A stretch of DNA of 64,000 nucleotides from Eucommia ulmoides (GCA_016647705.1 CM028335.1:40306712-40370711); one strand, 5' to 3'; counted from the stretch's first letter, positions 45,275 to 56,815 are shown. Notes: generated by a model from the sequence alone, not told the origin. Made by a program: numbers and translations.

Positions 45275-46090
45275 TCAGTAGAAGACGGTATGACCTAAAA
45301 CATTTTTTACTCCTTTCACAATTATCGATGGTGGAAGTTTCTCGATTGTCTCAATCTTCACCCGATCCACTTCAAGCCCTTTGGAAGAGACTCGATAGCC
45401 TAAGAAAATTCCCTCTTTTACCATGAAATGACACTTCTCCCAATTAAGAACTAAATGTTTCCCTTCACATCGGTTGAGAACAAATGATAAATTATAAAGG
45501 CAATAGTCAAAGGATGAACCAAAAATCGAGAAATCATCTATGAATACTTCTATTATATCTTCTACCATATCAAAAAAGATTGCCATCGTACACCGTTGGA
45601 ATGTTTCCGGAGCGTTGTAAAGACCAAACAACATATGACGGTAAGCAAATGTGCCGTACGGGCATGTGAAAGTTGTATTTTCTTTGTCTTCTGGTGCAAT
45701 GACTATTTGATTATAGCCTAAATAGCTGTTAAGAAAACTATAGTGGTCATAACCGGAGAGATGATCCAACATTTGATCAATAAACGAGAGAGGAAAATAA
45801 TCCTTCCATGTGGCCTTGTTTGACTTTCTATAATCAATGAACACTATCCATCTAGTGATGGTTCGTGTGGGAATTTGATCATTCCTCTCATTCTTCACCA
45901 CAGTCATGCCCCCTTTCTTCGGAACTACTTGCACTGGACTTACCCATTCACTGTCTGATATAGCATATATGATTCTGGCATTCAATAACTTCAATACCTC
46001 AGCACGGACCACCTCCTTCATTGCAAGATTTAGCCTTATTTGATGCTCAATGGAGGGCTTAAATGAGTCCTCCATCAAGATTTTATGCAT
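45275..46090 (-). pseudogene. Athila reverse transcriptase, mostly open
   Basis: A 271-codon open stretch: MHKILMEDSFKPSIEHQIRL, WVSPVQVVPKKGGMTVVKNE, FIDYRKSNKATWKDYFPLSF, TFTCPYGTFAYRHMLFGLYN, and VFIDDFSIFGSS with the catalytic F-x-D-D intact. The end VLGHTVFY matches the thumb region where others have LGHAGFY. It is the best preserved Athila domain but lacks a full pol frame on either side. Confidence 0.9.
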
Positions 46091-46539
46091 GCAAATAGTT
46101 GGGCTTATTCATTTGATGTCAGAAATAGACCACACGAATGCGAATTTATGCCATTTCTGGATACTAAGTAGTTTATTCTCTTCTTCTTGAGTCAAAGACA
46201 ATAAGACAATGACCGGATCATTGGAGTTCTTCTCCAAGAATGTATACCGAAGGTGATCCGATAATTACTTGAGAATCAATGCACCGTGAGGTGGATTTGA
46301 GGGATCAGGTGAACTAACTTCATTATCAAGGGTTTCCACTTGAACCGAATCCACTATGTCTTTAGGTACGACTTCCAAAGATAGGACGTAGTCCACAACA
46401 CCTTTATTTATAGCTGAGCCTTTTTCACCAAAATCGTCCATAGATAGGGAATTTGTGAGAGTATGTTCCAATGGATCCCGATTCAAGGTTTTCATGAAAG
46501 AATTCCCTAATGCACGAGTCCACCACTTCCACTCGATTT

Positions 46540-47022
46540 CATGTTGGGCACTCATCCAGAAACTTCATTGTATTGAAAATATTGAATTTCACTTCATCAT
46601 CATTTACCCTCAACGTCAAGTTCCCCTTGTGAACATCAATCAACGCCTTCCCGGTGGTGATAAAAGGTCTCCCAAGTATTATGGGGATCTCCCAATCTTC
46701 CTTCGTCTCCAACATGGACAAAATCCACCAAAAATATGAATTTGTCCACATTTTCTTGCACGTCTTCAATTATCCCTTTAGGATAGGTCAATGAATGATC
46801 CGCCATTTACAAAGAAATTATAGTCAGCTTTGCATCTCCAAGCCCCAACTTCTGGTAAATGGATGACGGCATAAGATTTATACTTGCTCCTTGATCACAA
46901 AGCGCCTTCTCAAAGTGAGATTTCCCTATAGTGCACAGAATAGTGAAGCTTCTGGGATCTTTCAACTTTTGAGGCAACTTTCGTTGAAGATCGCACTACA
47001 TTCCTCTGTTAATTTGATGGTC
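46540..47022 (-). pseudogene. Athila protease region
   Basis: In broken frames: CTIGKSHFEKALCDQGASIN, LMPSSIYQKLGLG, LTYPKGIIEDVQENVDKFIF and ILGRPFITTGKALIDVHKGN. The retropepsin-like motif keeps Asp, with the following residue Gln (family: CDLGASINLMP). A further open stretch at 46265-46555 (MSAQHEIEWKWWTRALGNSF) is the linker to RT. Confidence 0.8.
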
Positions 47023-48718
47023 TCATAGTCCTTCAATTTCTTCTTTCTGGTTATGATATCCTTCAAGAACTTCTCGTAATTGGGCATTTGTTCCAATGCA
47101 TCGAAAAACGGTATGTTGATATGGATTTTCTTGAAAATCAAGAAATTTAGAAAATTGGGAATCCAATTTCTTCTTTTGAAACAATTGTGGATATGACAAA
47201 GGTGGAGTGATTATCGGTGGATTGTCCGAAAATGAGATTGATCTCGGATTCACTCGTGGAGATTTCTTCTTCTCCTCAACTGGAATGGGTTCTTTATCAA
47301 TATCAATCTTCTCATTTGGATCATCTTCCTTTGGCATTGTTGATTTGACTTCCCTTCCGCTCCTCAAGGTGATAGCTTTGCAATCCTTTGGGTTGGTTTC
47401 CATATCACTTGGAAACTTCCTGGAGGTTTGCCCTTTTATAGCACTAGTGAGCTAACCAATTTGAGTTTCCAATGATTTCACAGTTTAATTTGTATTGGTG
47501 CACGTTGTCTCAATATTGTCTAGCCGCGTCTTATGCTTGTTCAGCTGATTATGCGTTTCTCGCATAATGTTCTGTGTTTCTTTCCTGAATGAGCTGAGCA
47601 AATCTTTAAACAGTGGTTTATAGCTTTGCACTGGATTTCGTTGCACAGGACAATTTTGTTGCTGCGGCTGATATCCTTGTGATAACGAAGGGTATTCGGG
47701 AGGAGGTCGCAAGGTATTTTGATTATTCTCATAAGAAAAGTTTTCATGATTCCGAATTCTGGGATGGTAATGAGTTGGGATGTTGTTGGCGGGCCCAAAG
47801 CTGTAGGCCCGGTTATTAAAAAAATTACATTCCTCAAACTCACTATAAACCCCCAGTTGCAAAATACTTGCCACATTTTCCATTTCTCGATTGGACGAGG
47901 CATCTCTGGTAGAGAAAACGACTAGCTGCTCCATGAGTTTTGACACTTGGGCCGACAAGGTAGCAAGAGGATTGGCCTTATGAATAGAGGATACCTTTCG
48001 TCCTATATTTTTCTCATTAGGCCATTAGTAGTTGTTGGCTGCCATCTCTTTCAAATGTGCTTGAGCTTCATCCGGAGTTTCGGATAACAAAGAACCTCCC
48101 CATGTGACATTCATTATTGTTCTTGTCTGTCCATCCAACCCGTTGTAGAAGAGTTGGGTTTGAAACCAATCTTGATACACGTGTTGGGGGCGTCCGTTCC
48201 CAAGTCTCGAAGAGTGGCTCAAAATCCCGTTGGCAAAATTAAGAAATCTCGCCTCTCAACTGTGATGTCTTCGAAGGTGGAAAGAACTTAGTGAGGAACC
48301 GTTGAGCTAGTTTCTCCCAAGTTGAGATGCTCCTCAGTTAGACTGACGGAAACTAACCCCTGGCTTTATCTCGAAGGGAAAATGGGAGTAACCTTAGACA
48401 GCTTACATTATCTACGACTCCATTTATCTTCATCGTGTCACAAATCTCCAAGAATGTTGCCAGATGGATATTTGGATCTTCATGAAGATTCCTGCCATAT
48501 TAGTTCTGTTGAACCATGTTGATCAGAGCGGGTTTTAACTTGAAGTTGTTTGCTTGGATCAGAGGCCTCTGGATCCCTGAATAGTTGTCAAACATGACGG
48601 GTCGATAGTAATCCCTAAGGACCCGTTGTTGTTGAACTTTCAATTTCAGTGGTTGTTCTGGTAGCGCTTGAGGCACCGGCGATTATCGTGGCACACGATC
48701 ATCACCACCACCGGCCAT
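47023..48718 (-). pseudogene. Athila gag, broken by stops and frameshifts
   Basis: ATG at 48718 leads through RPLIQANNFKLKPALINMVQ, HEDPNIHLATFLEICDTMKI and LRLLPFSLRDKARG to KFFPPSKTSQLRGEI, the standard Athila Gag N-terminal order. Then come LFYNGLDGQTRTIMN and ETPDEAQAHLKEMAANNY (48150-48025), a Gln/Pro-rich middle, and a C-terminal part from 47403 (DCKAITLRSGREV). Stops occur at about 48685, 48500 and 48020, plus frameshifts. The DEA..L.EMA motif is the one also seen in the pol-less element. Confidence 0.85.
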
Positions 48719-48935
48719 TTCTTGAGTTCGGTTTCTCCTATTTCTCCTTAGTCTTCTCAATGTATATTCAATCTCCGGATCAAGAGCAAGGAATTCCAAA
48801 TTCTGGCTACATCACATACACTGTCAATCACCCCAATTAATGAAAATGATTAAACAAAAACAACTAAAACAAATGAGTGTCTAAATTAATACTTAACTAC
48901 TTAGTAGTAATATCAACTTTATCACTAACTTAAAT

Positions 48936-48953
48936 CCTCGGAAGCGGCGCCAA
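48936..48953 (-). other. Primer-binding site, tRNA-Asp type (Athila)
   Basis: Minus-strand TTGGCGCCGCTTCCGAGGA, five bases inside the 5' LTR, closely fits the Athila site TGGCGCCGTTGCCGGGGA. Confidence 0.85.
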
Positions 48954-48958
48954 AAACT

Positions 48959-50358
48959 TGTTCGCTATATTCTAATGCTTTGATTTTACTCGCAAGTGCA
49001 CGAGGTCAAGTTTTAATAAAGTGGATCCGAAGATCGAGTGTTGTCCATTGGGATTTGTTGTTAGAATTAGTTAAGTACTATAATTGACATAATTTAATAT
49101 TATCTAGACATTTCAAGATTTGAAATGTGTTTGCTAATTGAAAACTAATTAAACCTAAAATACTTGGGATTAATTCTATGAAAATGGATTACCTAGGGAT
49201 TAATTTCATTCACTAATATATGTTTGATTTAGTCTAGTTTACATTAATGGTATTCAACCTATCCGACAATCTAGGTATCATAAATTCACTCACTAGCTCT
49301 CCCGAGTGTAAAGTGAGTGAATATGCAATCGTGTCAACACCGATATCCCTATCTAGTTTCTAAACGAGTACATAAGTCTTGCCCCAGCCTCACGGATTGC
49401 ACATGTTTTAATAATCTCCCAAAACATTAGAACGTCATGTTGTGTTTAACCCTAGTCCAAATCTGGGGTCACCTCTCCCGAGTGTCAAACCCCGTATTCT
49501 CAAACCAACCACAATACCATACAAAACATACTATGGATGTAATAAAATAGTAAACACAATCGGATATAGACGAACAATGGTTAACGAAACACAATGATTC
49601 ACTCAAACATGCATGTTCATGAACTAATCAATCCCTAGATAATGATTACTTAGCCACACATGATCATAACCGAATATTCATTAACACATGAGAATAACAT
49701 CATCATTAAATCAACAAAGTTTAGAAACAAAGATAGAAACAAAGAAGAAATGGAAAATCTATAAAGTGGATGGTTCCACTTTCGCAAAAATCGCTTTGAG
49801 ATCGTTTCCTTTTCTCCAAATGTGATCTTCTCTTCTTAAGTCTGATCTAGGGCTTCTAGGAACTCTAAAAAATGTTCTTGGCAAATTTGAAAGTGGGTGA
49901 ATACAAATAGGGGTCGAAAATATCCTAAAAATATCAAGAAAACGCGTTGCCAGCTGTTTCTTGATCACTGCAGTGATGGGGAGTCAGTAGGGTTTCTACC
50001 CTATCATCGCTGCAGAGATGAAGGGCATCACTGCAGCATTGGGGAGGCAAAAAGTCCACTGACGTTTCATCATTGCAGCGATGAAGAGCATTCGCTGCAG
50101 CGATCAAGGGATAGTGGCCCTGTGATACTGGCGTTGCAATGATGAATCTATCGCTGTAGTGATAACGCTGCAGGTTTTTCTTTTGATATTTTTTCAACAT
50201 TTCTCCATCGACATCCTACCGATTAACTCGATTTCAACCGTTTTCGTCCCTAATACCTGATTTACATAAAAACGAATAAAAATGAATTAAAATACTACAA
50301 GAACACTCGAAAACTACCAAATTCGGGTAGGAAGTATATCGGTAAATTCAACCTATTA
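48959..50358 (-). repeat. 5' LTR of the Athila element
   Basis: 1400 bases. In plus orientation it starts TGTTCGCTATATTC and ends TTCAACCTATTA (the other copy has TATCA), then the duplication gtgaa. Shares all blocks with 32592-33986. A TATA-like ATACAAATAGGGG lies at about 49901, some 50 bases from the first palindrome. Confidence 0.92.
49964..50174. promoter_or_regulatory. Array of about eight CGCTGCAGCG-type palindromes in the Athila LTR
   Basis: Copies include ATCACTGCAGTGATGG (49964), CATCGCTGCAGAGATG, CATCACTGCAGCATTGG, CATCATTGCAGCGATG, TCGCTGCAGCGATC, GCGTTGCAATGATG, ATCGCTGTAGTGAT and ACGCTGCAGG (50164), about 20-40 bases apart. The same cluster recurs in every Athila-type LTR of the window. 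Confidence 0.8.
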
Positions 50359-50619
50359 GTGAACCATCACCTTAGGGCTAATCCCTTTCTTGTCTTCGAG
50401 TGCCCAAGCAAACATGTTCAGATTTCTTTCTAACAATTGCATGAGTTTCTCTGCCTCAGGTTTGCTCAACAATATGAGAATCAACAACTTTTTGGTTCCT
50501 TGACTGAAAGTTACTTCTTTAACCTGTTTAATGGGTTGGAGGACCGAGGGTTGCTCTCTGAAATCATTGATCTCCTACGTTGAGCTGCTGACTGAAGTCA
50601 GACTGTTAATTTGGGATTT

Positions 50620-50790
50620 GTTGAGCCCCTACTTCTGAGTTGGGCCATTGATATGAGCCTCGATAGGTCTTTACTCCTGAGATGGGCTGTTGATCTGAGG
50701 TCTAACGGACCTTTGCCGCTGAGTTGGGCCATTGATCTGAGATTTGCTCTATTGCAGAGCTGGGTTATTGATCTGAGCTCTAATGGGTTT
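50620..50790. repeat. 42-base in-frame repeats between Tat-D protease and RT
   Basis: Four imperfect units ending TGAGTTGGGCCATTGATCTG or close variants, at 42-base spacing with one 36-base unit. Lengths are multiples of three, so the minus-strand pol frame would have been kept. Confidence 0.75.
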
Positions 50791-50844
50791 TCACTACCAT
50801 TGTTTCTTGTTAGTCATCTTCCTTTTTTTAGTCATTATTAAGCA

Positions 50845-51285
50845 TTACTTAGATGTAGCTTGGTTTCCTCGGATGATGACCACCTCTCCATCCTTCACGT
50901 ACTTAACACATTGATGAAGTGTTGACGCCACGGCTCCCATTGCATGGAGCCAGGGTCCCCCCATGATAGCATTATATAGGAACATGTAGTTCATCACCGT
51001 GAACTCCATCGCCTTGGTCGTTCCATCTTTATGCTTGCTCGTTGTGACTGGCAATGTGATATTTCTCATTGGAGAGCTCAAGTCTCCATTAAAACCCCCC
51101 ATCAGCATTTAGGTTGACCCAATGTCGAAATCGGGGACACCCATTTGACTAATTATTTTAACAAAAATAATGTTGACTGAACTGCCTGTGTAAATTAAAA
51201 TCCTTCGTACCTCGAAGTTGGAGATCTAGAGCATTATGACCAAAGCATCATCAGGAGGATGAGCCACATCTACTTTATCCTTGTT
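50845..51285 (-). pseudogene. Tat-D protease remnant
   Basis: From the right: VDVAHPPDDALVIM, then VRRILIYTGSSVNIIF, where the active site D-T-G-S is now Y-T-G-S. The open frame 51108-50845 follows (GGFNGDLSSPMRNITLPVTT, FLYNAIMGGPWLHAMGAVAS, TLHQCVKYVKDG). This is the standard Tat protease order. No gag is found between it and the primer site, so gag was deleted. Confidence 0.8.
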
Positions 51286-51610
51286 ATCAAATGTGATCAC
51301 TGGCCTAGATTTCGTTGGCATTATCACTTCTTTGCGGCTTGGTTCCTTTCCTGCCTCATATGCCTTCCATTTTTATCCACGATCTATTGTCCTTGTGAGG
51401 GGATAAACCTTATTTATCCTAAAGTTGGCTCTAGGAATACCGTCGGGTCTATTGTTTCGTATTTCGAAGGGAGTAGTGACATGAACTACACTTGAAGCCT
51501 CAATACGTGTTCTTGTATCTATAGGGAGTGAGATTTTTTCTCACTAGCTCTGATCTGTTATGCTTAACTGCAACTACCTTATCCAGTTGGAGAACTTTTT
51601 GTTCTTTTTT

Positions 51611-52262
51611 CCACAGACGACGCTTAATGATGTTGCCAAAAAGTCCCCGATACGTGTTACTACTCCTCACATGCTAAAAACCTCTGCAACCTGCAAAATT
51701 AGTTAGTTTTATGGGGGGACACTGGTGTGGTGTTAGCCAAAGAACCTTCGGCCTAAGAAAAAGATTAGACTTATCTTTGATAGAATAAAAGCTTTGGACT
51801 ATATATTGAGCGTAATATTGAGAGTAGTTTTTATGATACCTATCTTTCCAGTACATACTTGAGCCGATTTCCCTAGTAACCATCCCTGCCATGATCCTCT
51901 CTACGTTCTATACTTAATTGCCATGAATGTTTCCTGTGCTCCCATTACGGCATGTTGCGTTAATCACATCTGTGCATAGGGAGGAGGGTGGTGAGGCAAT
52001 AGTTATCGTTGAGCTACCATCCTTAGATTTGATACCCAAGCCTTTATTAAGAAGTTTCATTTTGTACTGGATCAACCCGTACATGTGACTGGGCTTCATT
52101 AGTAGGTGAAGCACTTAATTTCTTGGGATATTAGAGCTGTCGGTCCATGATTAATTATTGGATCGCAAATCCACTCCTATCGGGTTAGATTTTATCCACT
52201 GACCTGACTTGTCTTCTTAACACTAGTTTCCTAATTCATGTGTGGGAATTTCTCCCACATCA
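51611..52262 (-). repeat. 5' LTR and primer site of Tat-D
   Basis: LTR 51626-52262 (637 bases) pairs with 24972-25619. Just inside it, plus-strand CCACAGACGACGC (51611-51623) is the reverse of GCGTCGTCTGTGG, close to the GGCGCCGTCTGTGG site usual in Tat elements. The 51286-51610 stretch holds only degraded leader. Confidence 0.82.
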
Positions 52263-52267
52263 TCTTG

Positions 52268-52937
52268 TGTATAATTATTTATGTAATTGTTATGCTAGAT
52301 AGGTAGAATAAAATTTCTAGGACAAATAGGGGCATAATAAACGATGTAAGAATTCTCGTTCTATCCCATGCATTGCTAGCTTGCTCATCAAAAAAAAAAT
52401 ATTTAAAAAAAAATTAGAATATGGAGCAAGCTGCAGGAAAGAACAAGAATCCTTGCTTTAAATGATACAATAAATTCTTAATACAAACATTGAATCATAA
52501 AGTCCCTTTCATCCGTGATAATGCACATAAAACTTTCTCTAATAAAATCATAAATACATTTGCCTTTGAATAAATAAAACCCTCACCTTGATAAGTCATC
52601 TGAAAAACATAGCCTTTGCTTAATAAAACTATCTATGGTTCATCCACTAAAACAATATGAAGGAATCTACTTCAATCATGCAAAATCACACCAAACTTAC
52701 CAAGATATAAGAAAGTATCGCCACCCAATCAAATCAAGACTGTGCGATCCAATAATAAATGTACCTCGGATAACGCACATAAGAAAGTGTCACCACCCAG
52801 TCAACTCAAGACTGGGTGATCCAATAATAAACATACCTTAGGTCACATTCTCCTAGGATTTACATGTCACGTCCTAAGTGTAGTGTCCTTTCTCATAAAC
52901 CTATGCGATGGGAATCATGCACCATAAGGAAGATATT
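52268..52937. other. Unassigned AT-rich DNA with a 72-base tandem duplication
   Basis: No gene recognised. At 52709-52853 two units about 72 bases apart share GAAAGTNTCNCCACCCANTC, CAAGACTG and GATCCAATAATAAA. This may be old transposon sequence, possibly part of the Ogre copy interrupted at 24971, but I saw no match. Confidence 0.55.
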
Positions 52938-55163
52938 TGTTGAATCCAAGGTTTTGATTAGCAATTAAGTATTGATGTTTTTGGTGGACCTGATGGTTTT
53001 ATCAAGTGTTTCAAATTTATAGTTTCGTGCATTTGATTAAGAATACAATTTGATGAAGAAAACATAAAGGCTGGGAGATGGACATAACGAAGATATGAAG
53101 AGTTTTGAATACATTGAAGAGAAATAGGTAAAAACAACTCTTTACTTATATACTCTTAATGCAACCTGAATTAAGATCACACACACACAGAGGCACTTAA
53201 AATGAGTTAATTCTATATGTGTCATGATAAGAAGTGATAAGTTTAAGATCCTAAAATGATATAATTAATTTGCTCCTTATGTGAAATGATTTTGATAATT
53301 GACCTAATTGAAAAATGTGTTTTAAAGTATAAAATGTTGTGTTTTCAGGTCAATTCGGTCAACCGAGAAAAGTAATCATTTGAATTATTAAAACAATGAG
53401 TTTTTAAGTTAAAATAGAGTTCTACAAATCCAATTGGTCATCGGAGAAAAGAAATTGGTCAACTATTTGAAACATTAGTTGAAACGGGTAAAGAAGTGAG
53501 CACATTAATCCAATCGGTCAATCGAATGAAGAGGGTCGGTCAACCGAATGAGTTAGTAAATGAAAAGAAGAAAATTGGAAGCTTACTGATCAATTCGATT
53601 AATCGAATGAGTAAGGTCGGTCAACCGAATAGGTGTAGTGCCAACGGCTAATTTAGCCTTGGCACAGGTCGATCAACCAATTGTTTTAGTTAGGAATTTA
53701 GATGATTTGGTCTCTTGGTAAAAAACTATCTATTTTTTATGTTTCCATGAGAGGGATTAGGGGGATTTGAATGTATTTCAAATATGAACAACCTATTCAG
53801 TAATCCCTATTGATATGGTCTATATACTTTGAGATTCTCTTAATTTAAATGATTTAATACTTCTTATTCTTGTGGTTTTAATTTGGAAATAGTTTTATAG
53901 ACTTAAATGAGAGTTTTAATGAGTATTTTTAAGTGGAACATACCAATAATGAAAGATTATGATATATGAGGTCTTAGAATGACATTTAAAGACATATCGC
54001 TGAAAAACTAGTCGTTAGAGGGTTAGTTATTGGTCTATTAATAAATACTTAGGGGAATTGAATGAAAATCATCAAGAACACCAGTTTGAGCTATTGAAAG
54101 AGTGAGATTTTTGTAGAGATTTCTATGAGTGATTCTTTATAAGTTCTTGATTTAAACCGCTTGCTGTTTGACATTACTGATTTGAGTTCTACTTGCTATA
54201 TTGCTATTGTCTTCGGTGTTTTGCTCGGTGAGATCCATCAAAGTTTTATTACTTTCTTTTTAAATTTATATTTATCTTGATTTCTTGGTTTAGAATTTCT
54301 AGAAAAATTGTTTTAAACTTAAAAGCCTGAAAATCTTTTTTTAAATGATTTCTGCCTGATTATTTGATTATGTGCTAAATTTGTGCTACCCACTTCATTT
54401 ATTAATCATATTTTAATTGTCTCACATTATATCGATCACATAATAATTATTCAGGACATTAATCGAGTATATTTTTATTGAGGTGGTAGAAGCTCTTTGT
54501 GGGAAGAAACTCATATTTTTTGGTATTTGTGAGTTTAAGTGGATTAGATACAGTTGGTATGGTGTCTGGTTAGGGTAACTAGGTTTCAGTCTTTTACCTA
54601 TAAAAAAAATTAGGGTTTGATTTTTGTCCTGATAAAAAAGTTAGGTTATTTTTTTTCCTTGGGAAAAATTAGGTTTTGATTCATCCTACAATTGAATTAT
54701 TTTAAGTGAATTGTAAAGGTTCATTATTCCTTGTGAAAAGGATAAGTGAGAGAGTGTTAGGTTAGTCTTTAGTATGTTAAAAAGATTGGGTTCATTATTG
54801 ACCTTTAAAAAGGATAAATTGTAATGGTTGATTTTGTGCCTGTAAAAGAATTATGAGTTGTAAGGGTTTGATTCCTACCTGGTAAATGAATTAAGGGTTA
54901 ATGGATTGCGAATCTCCGTAGAGCTCGAACGACTGGATATAGGCAAGATTAGCTTGATCGAATTAGGATAAATTCTTGTTTGCTGCATTGATTTATTATT
55001 GATATTGTGTTTTCGTGTTCACTTAGTATTAAACACATATCCACTGAGTATCAAGATAATAATTGATTTAACGAAATTAATTAGTTGTGTTTAAAGGACT
55101 TAATTGATTAAATTTTTATAATTACCCAATTCACTCCCTCTTGGATAGCTCTTTGGGCCAACA
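52938..55163 (+). repeat. 5' LTR of Copia-F
   Basis: About 2226 bases, TGTTGAATCC...GGGCCAACA. A palindrome array of CGGTCAACCG type lies at about 53351-53690, equivalent to 7567-7886 in the reversed copy. Between lies AT-rich DNA without genes. Confidence 0.85.
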
Positions 55164-55164
55164 A

Positions 55165-55176
55165 TTGGTACCAGAG
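55165..55176 (+). other. Primer-binding site, tRNA-Met type (Copia-F)
   Basis: TTGGTACCAGAG follows the LTR end by one base; the usual wording is TGGTATCAGAG. Confidence 0.75.
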
Positions 55177-55221
55177 TTGATTTAGCTCGTTTGGCTTAAT
55201 ATCCTAGCTAAGAAACATCAC

Positions 55222-55387
55222 ATGGCATATCCCATTGGCACTCTAGGTGACGGACAGTCTATGCACTTTCCACCTTGTTTTGCAGGTGATAACTATTTAT
55301 TATAGAAGGACAAAATGATCGCTTTTCTTCAAACCACTAATTATGATGTATGGCTGGCCATTGAGGATGGTCCATTCAATTCTAAAG
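55222..55387 (+). pseudogene. Copia-F gag, N-terminal part
   Basis: ATG 55222 starts MAYPIGTLGDGQSMHFPPCF, then AGDNYLL and, after a stop at the place where the family has Trp (TAG at 55303), KDKMIAFLQTTNYDVWLAIE ending DGPFNS. This is the usual start of SIRE-like Gag. The Mutator-like element enters at 55388; the rest of gag is at 62287. Confidence 0.75.
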
Positions 55388-55505
55388 GGGTTAATTATAC
55401 TTTACCCCATGTGGTTTGGACAATTTGCTCTTTACCCCCGTGGTTTGAATGTCACTACTTACCCCCTGTGGTTGTGGACTAAAGTGCAACTGTTAAAATT
55501 AAGAG
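55388..55505 (+). repeat. Left terminal inverted repeat of the Mutator-like element
   Basis: Contains three spaced copies of a TACCCC(N)TGTGGTTTG-like word (about 55400, 55435, 55465) and ends near TGGACTAAAGTGCAACTGTT. Confidence 0.75.
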
Positions 55506-55947
55506 TAAATTTGTTATCTCACTTTGAAATTAATGGTATTTTCACCGTTTTACTAAAACTAATTCAATGGGTCAATTAAAAATCTCATCCAAACATTAAG
55601 GGTAAAAAATTTATTTTTTTCTTCTTCATTCTTCTTGCCCAACTAGTCTACCGCCTTACGTTAGCCAACGTCAACGTTGTCGGCCAACCCCAACCAACCA
55701 CACCACACCACCACCACATTCGTCATCCAACGGTGTTTCCCTTCATGATGCAAAGAGAGAGAGAGAGAGAGAGAGATACAGAGCTTGTTTGAAGATATGG
55801 GTCTCGTAAAATATCTCTCGATACCATTTATTCATTGCCACTATCCAGGATCTTCTTCGAAGATCTGGGTTTTTTATTTCTGGGAACATAACAGAATTGG
55901 ATTCCTCACCTCGCTCTCCCTCTCTCTATCTACCCCCTCTCTCTCTT
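55506..55947. other. Internal non-coding part of the Mutator-like element, left side
   Basis: CT-rich, with a (GA)n tract at about 55754-55776 and ending in CTCTCTCTTT at the gypsy insertion. Possibly the 5' leader side of the captured gene, but nothing coding is recognised. Confidence 0.5.
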
Positions 55948-56800
55948 TGATGCAAACCTTACCAAGGATTAGTGAGACCTGAAACCAACTTAGGGTTTAT
56001 TCGCAAAGGATCGAACTATATTCAAATTTATAATGAATTAAAAATACAAAAATTGAAAGATAGATTACCTTGATCCAACACTTATGAATAAAAGGCGAAC
56101 CAAAGGTATAGAGTGATGACCTTGACCTAATGATTATAAGTGAATTACGAACCAAAAGTATAGGGTTTGTAAGCCACAAGAAATTCTTGATAAGTTCAGG
56201 AAAGTTCTCCGAAGAACTTAAGAGAAAACTTTCACAATTATATTAATCAAAAAGTAATGTCTCATCCTTACATCTCTTATTTAAATAGGCATCCAAGGAA
56301 AATAGGAAACCCTAGCCGTGAATAGTGCGCGTGAACAACCCCAGTAAATAGTGGTGACCACAATAAAAAAAATACAATAAAACCCTAGTGTCTCATACTA
56401 TAAGACAAAAAGAAAGAATAAAGAAGTTTCCTTATCTTATCTTACAGTCCTAGTCCGAAAGGGAAAAGACAATTTGACAATCATGCCTTACAAATTATGA
56501 AATAAATAACCTAAATAAAAATTAAAAGACTAATAAATAAAATAAATGAGCTAAAAATTTTGTGGCTCTCATGCTTGGGCCCATTCAAGTTCAAGTCTAA
56601 GCCCATTTGCTTGCCTTGATGAGATGGACTAGGCCTTGATCATCATTTGGGCTTAATTTGGGCTTCACAATTTTAGACTCAGCCTAAATCTCTTTAATTA
56701 GCCCATTGAGTGTTGCTTTGATCTTCTTGAATCTTGCCCCAGTAATTAGCCCAACTGGAGCATCCAACAGATCTTTTATGGGGTTTGTTGGTTTTCATCA
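55948..56800 (-). repeat. 3' LTR of the chromovirus-like element
   Basis: 853 bases, TGATGCAAACC...GGTTTTCATCA. The adjoining TCCCCCATTTCTTC (56801-56814) is the reverse of the purine primer GAAGAAATGGGGGA. Confidence 0.88.
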
Positions 56801-56815
56801 TCCCCCATTTCTTCA

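Larger units (their letters stand above)
32592..50358 (-). mobile_element. Athila-type Ty3/gypsy element with a nested pol-less element
   Basis: Right (5') LTR 48959-50358 and left (3') LTR 32592-33986 plus 39589-39594 are both about 1400 bases. The target duplication is gtgaa (32587-32591 and 50359-50363). Minus-strand order: LTR, tRNA-Asp-type primer site, gag, protease, RT, RNase H, integrase, candidate internal promoter, envelope-position ORF, long non-coding region, purine tract, LTR. This is the Athila/Calypso layout. Removing the nested element (33987-39583) leaves about 12.2 kb, a normal Athila size. All genes carry stops. Confidence 0.93.
24972..52262 (-). mobile_element. Tat-type Ty3/gypsy element Tat-D, swollen to 27 kb by nested insertions
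   Basis: Left LTR (24972-25619) and right LTR (51626-52262) match along their length. The element is flanked by the target duplication tcttg (24967-24971 and 52263-52267). Minus-strand order from the right: LTR, primer site, protease, in-frame repeats, reverse transcriptase, RNase H, a second archaeal-type RNase H, integrase, 60-base minisatellite, antisense accessory ORF, purine tract, LTR. The double RNase H is a hallmark of the Tat lineage. Gag is missing. About 19.2 kb of the span is later insertions (25962-27351 and 32592-50358), leaving roughly 8 kb of native element. Pol has many stops. Confidence 0.88.
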
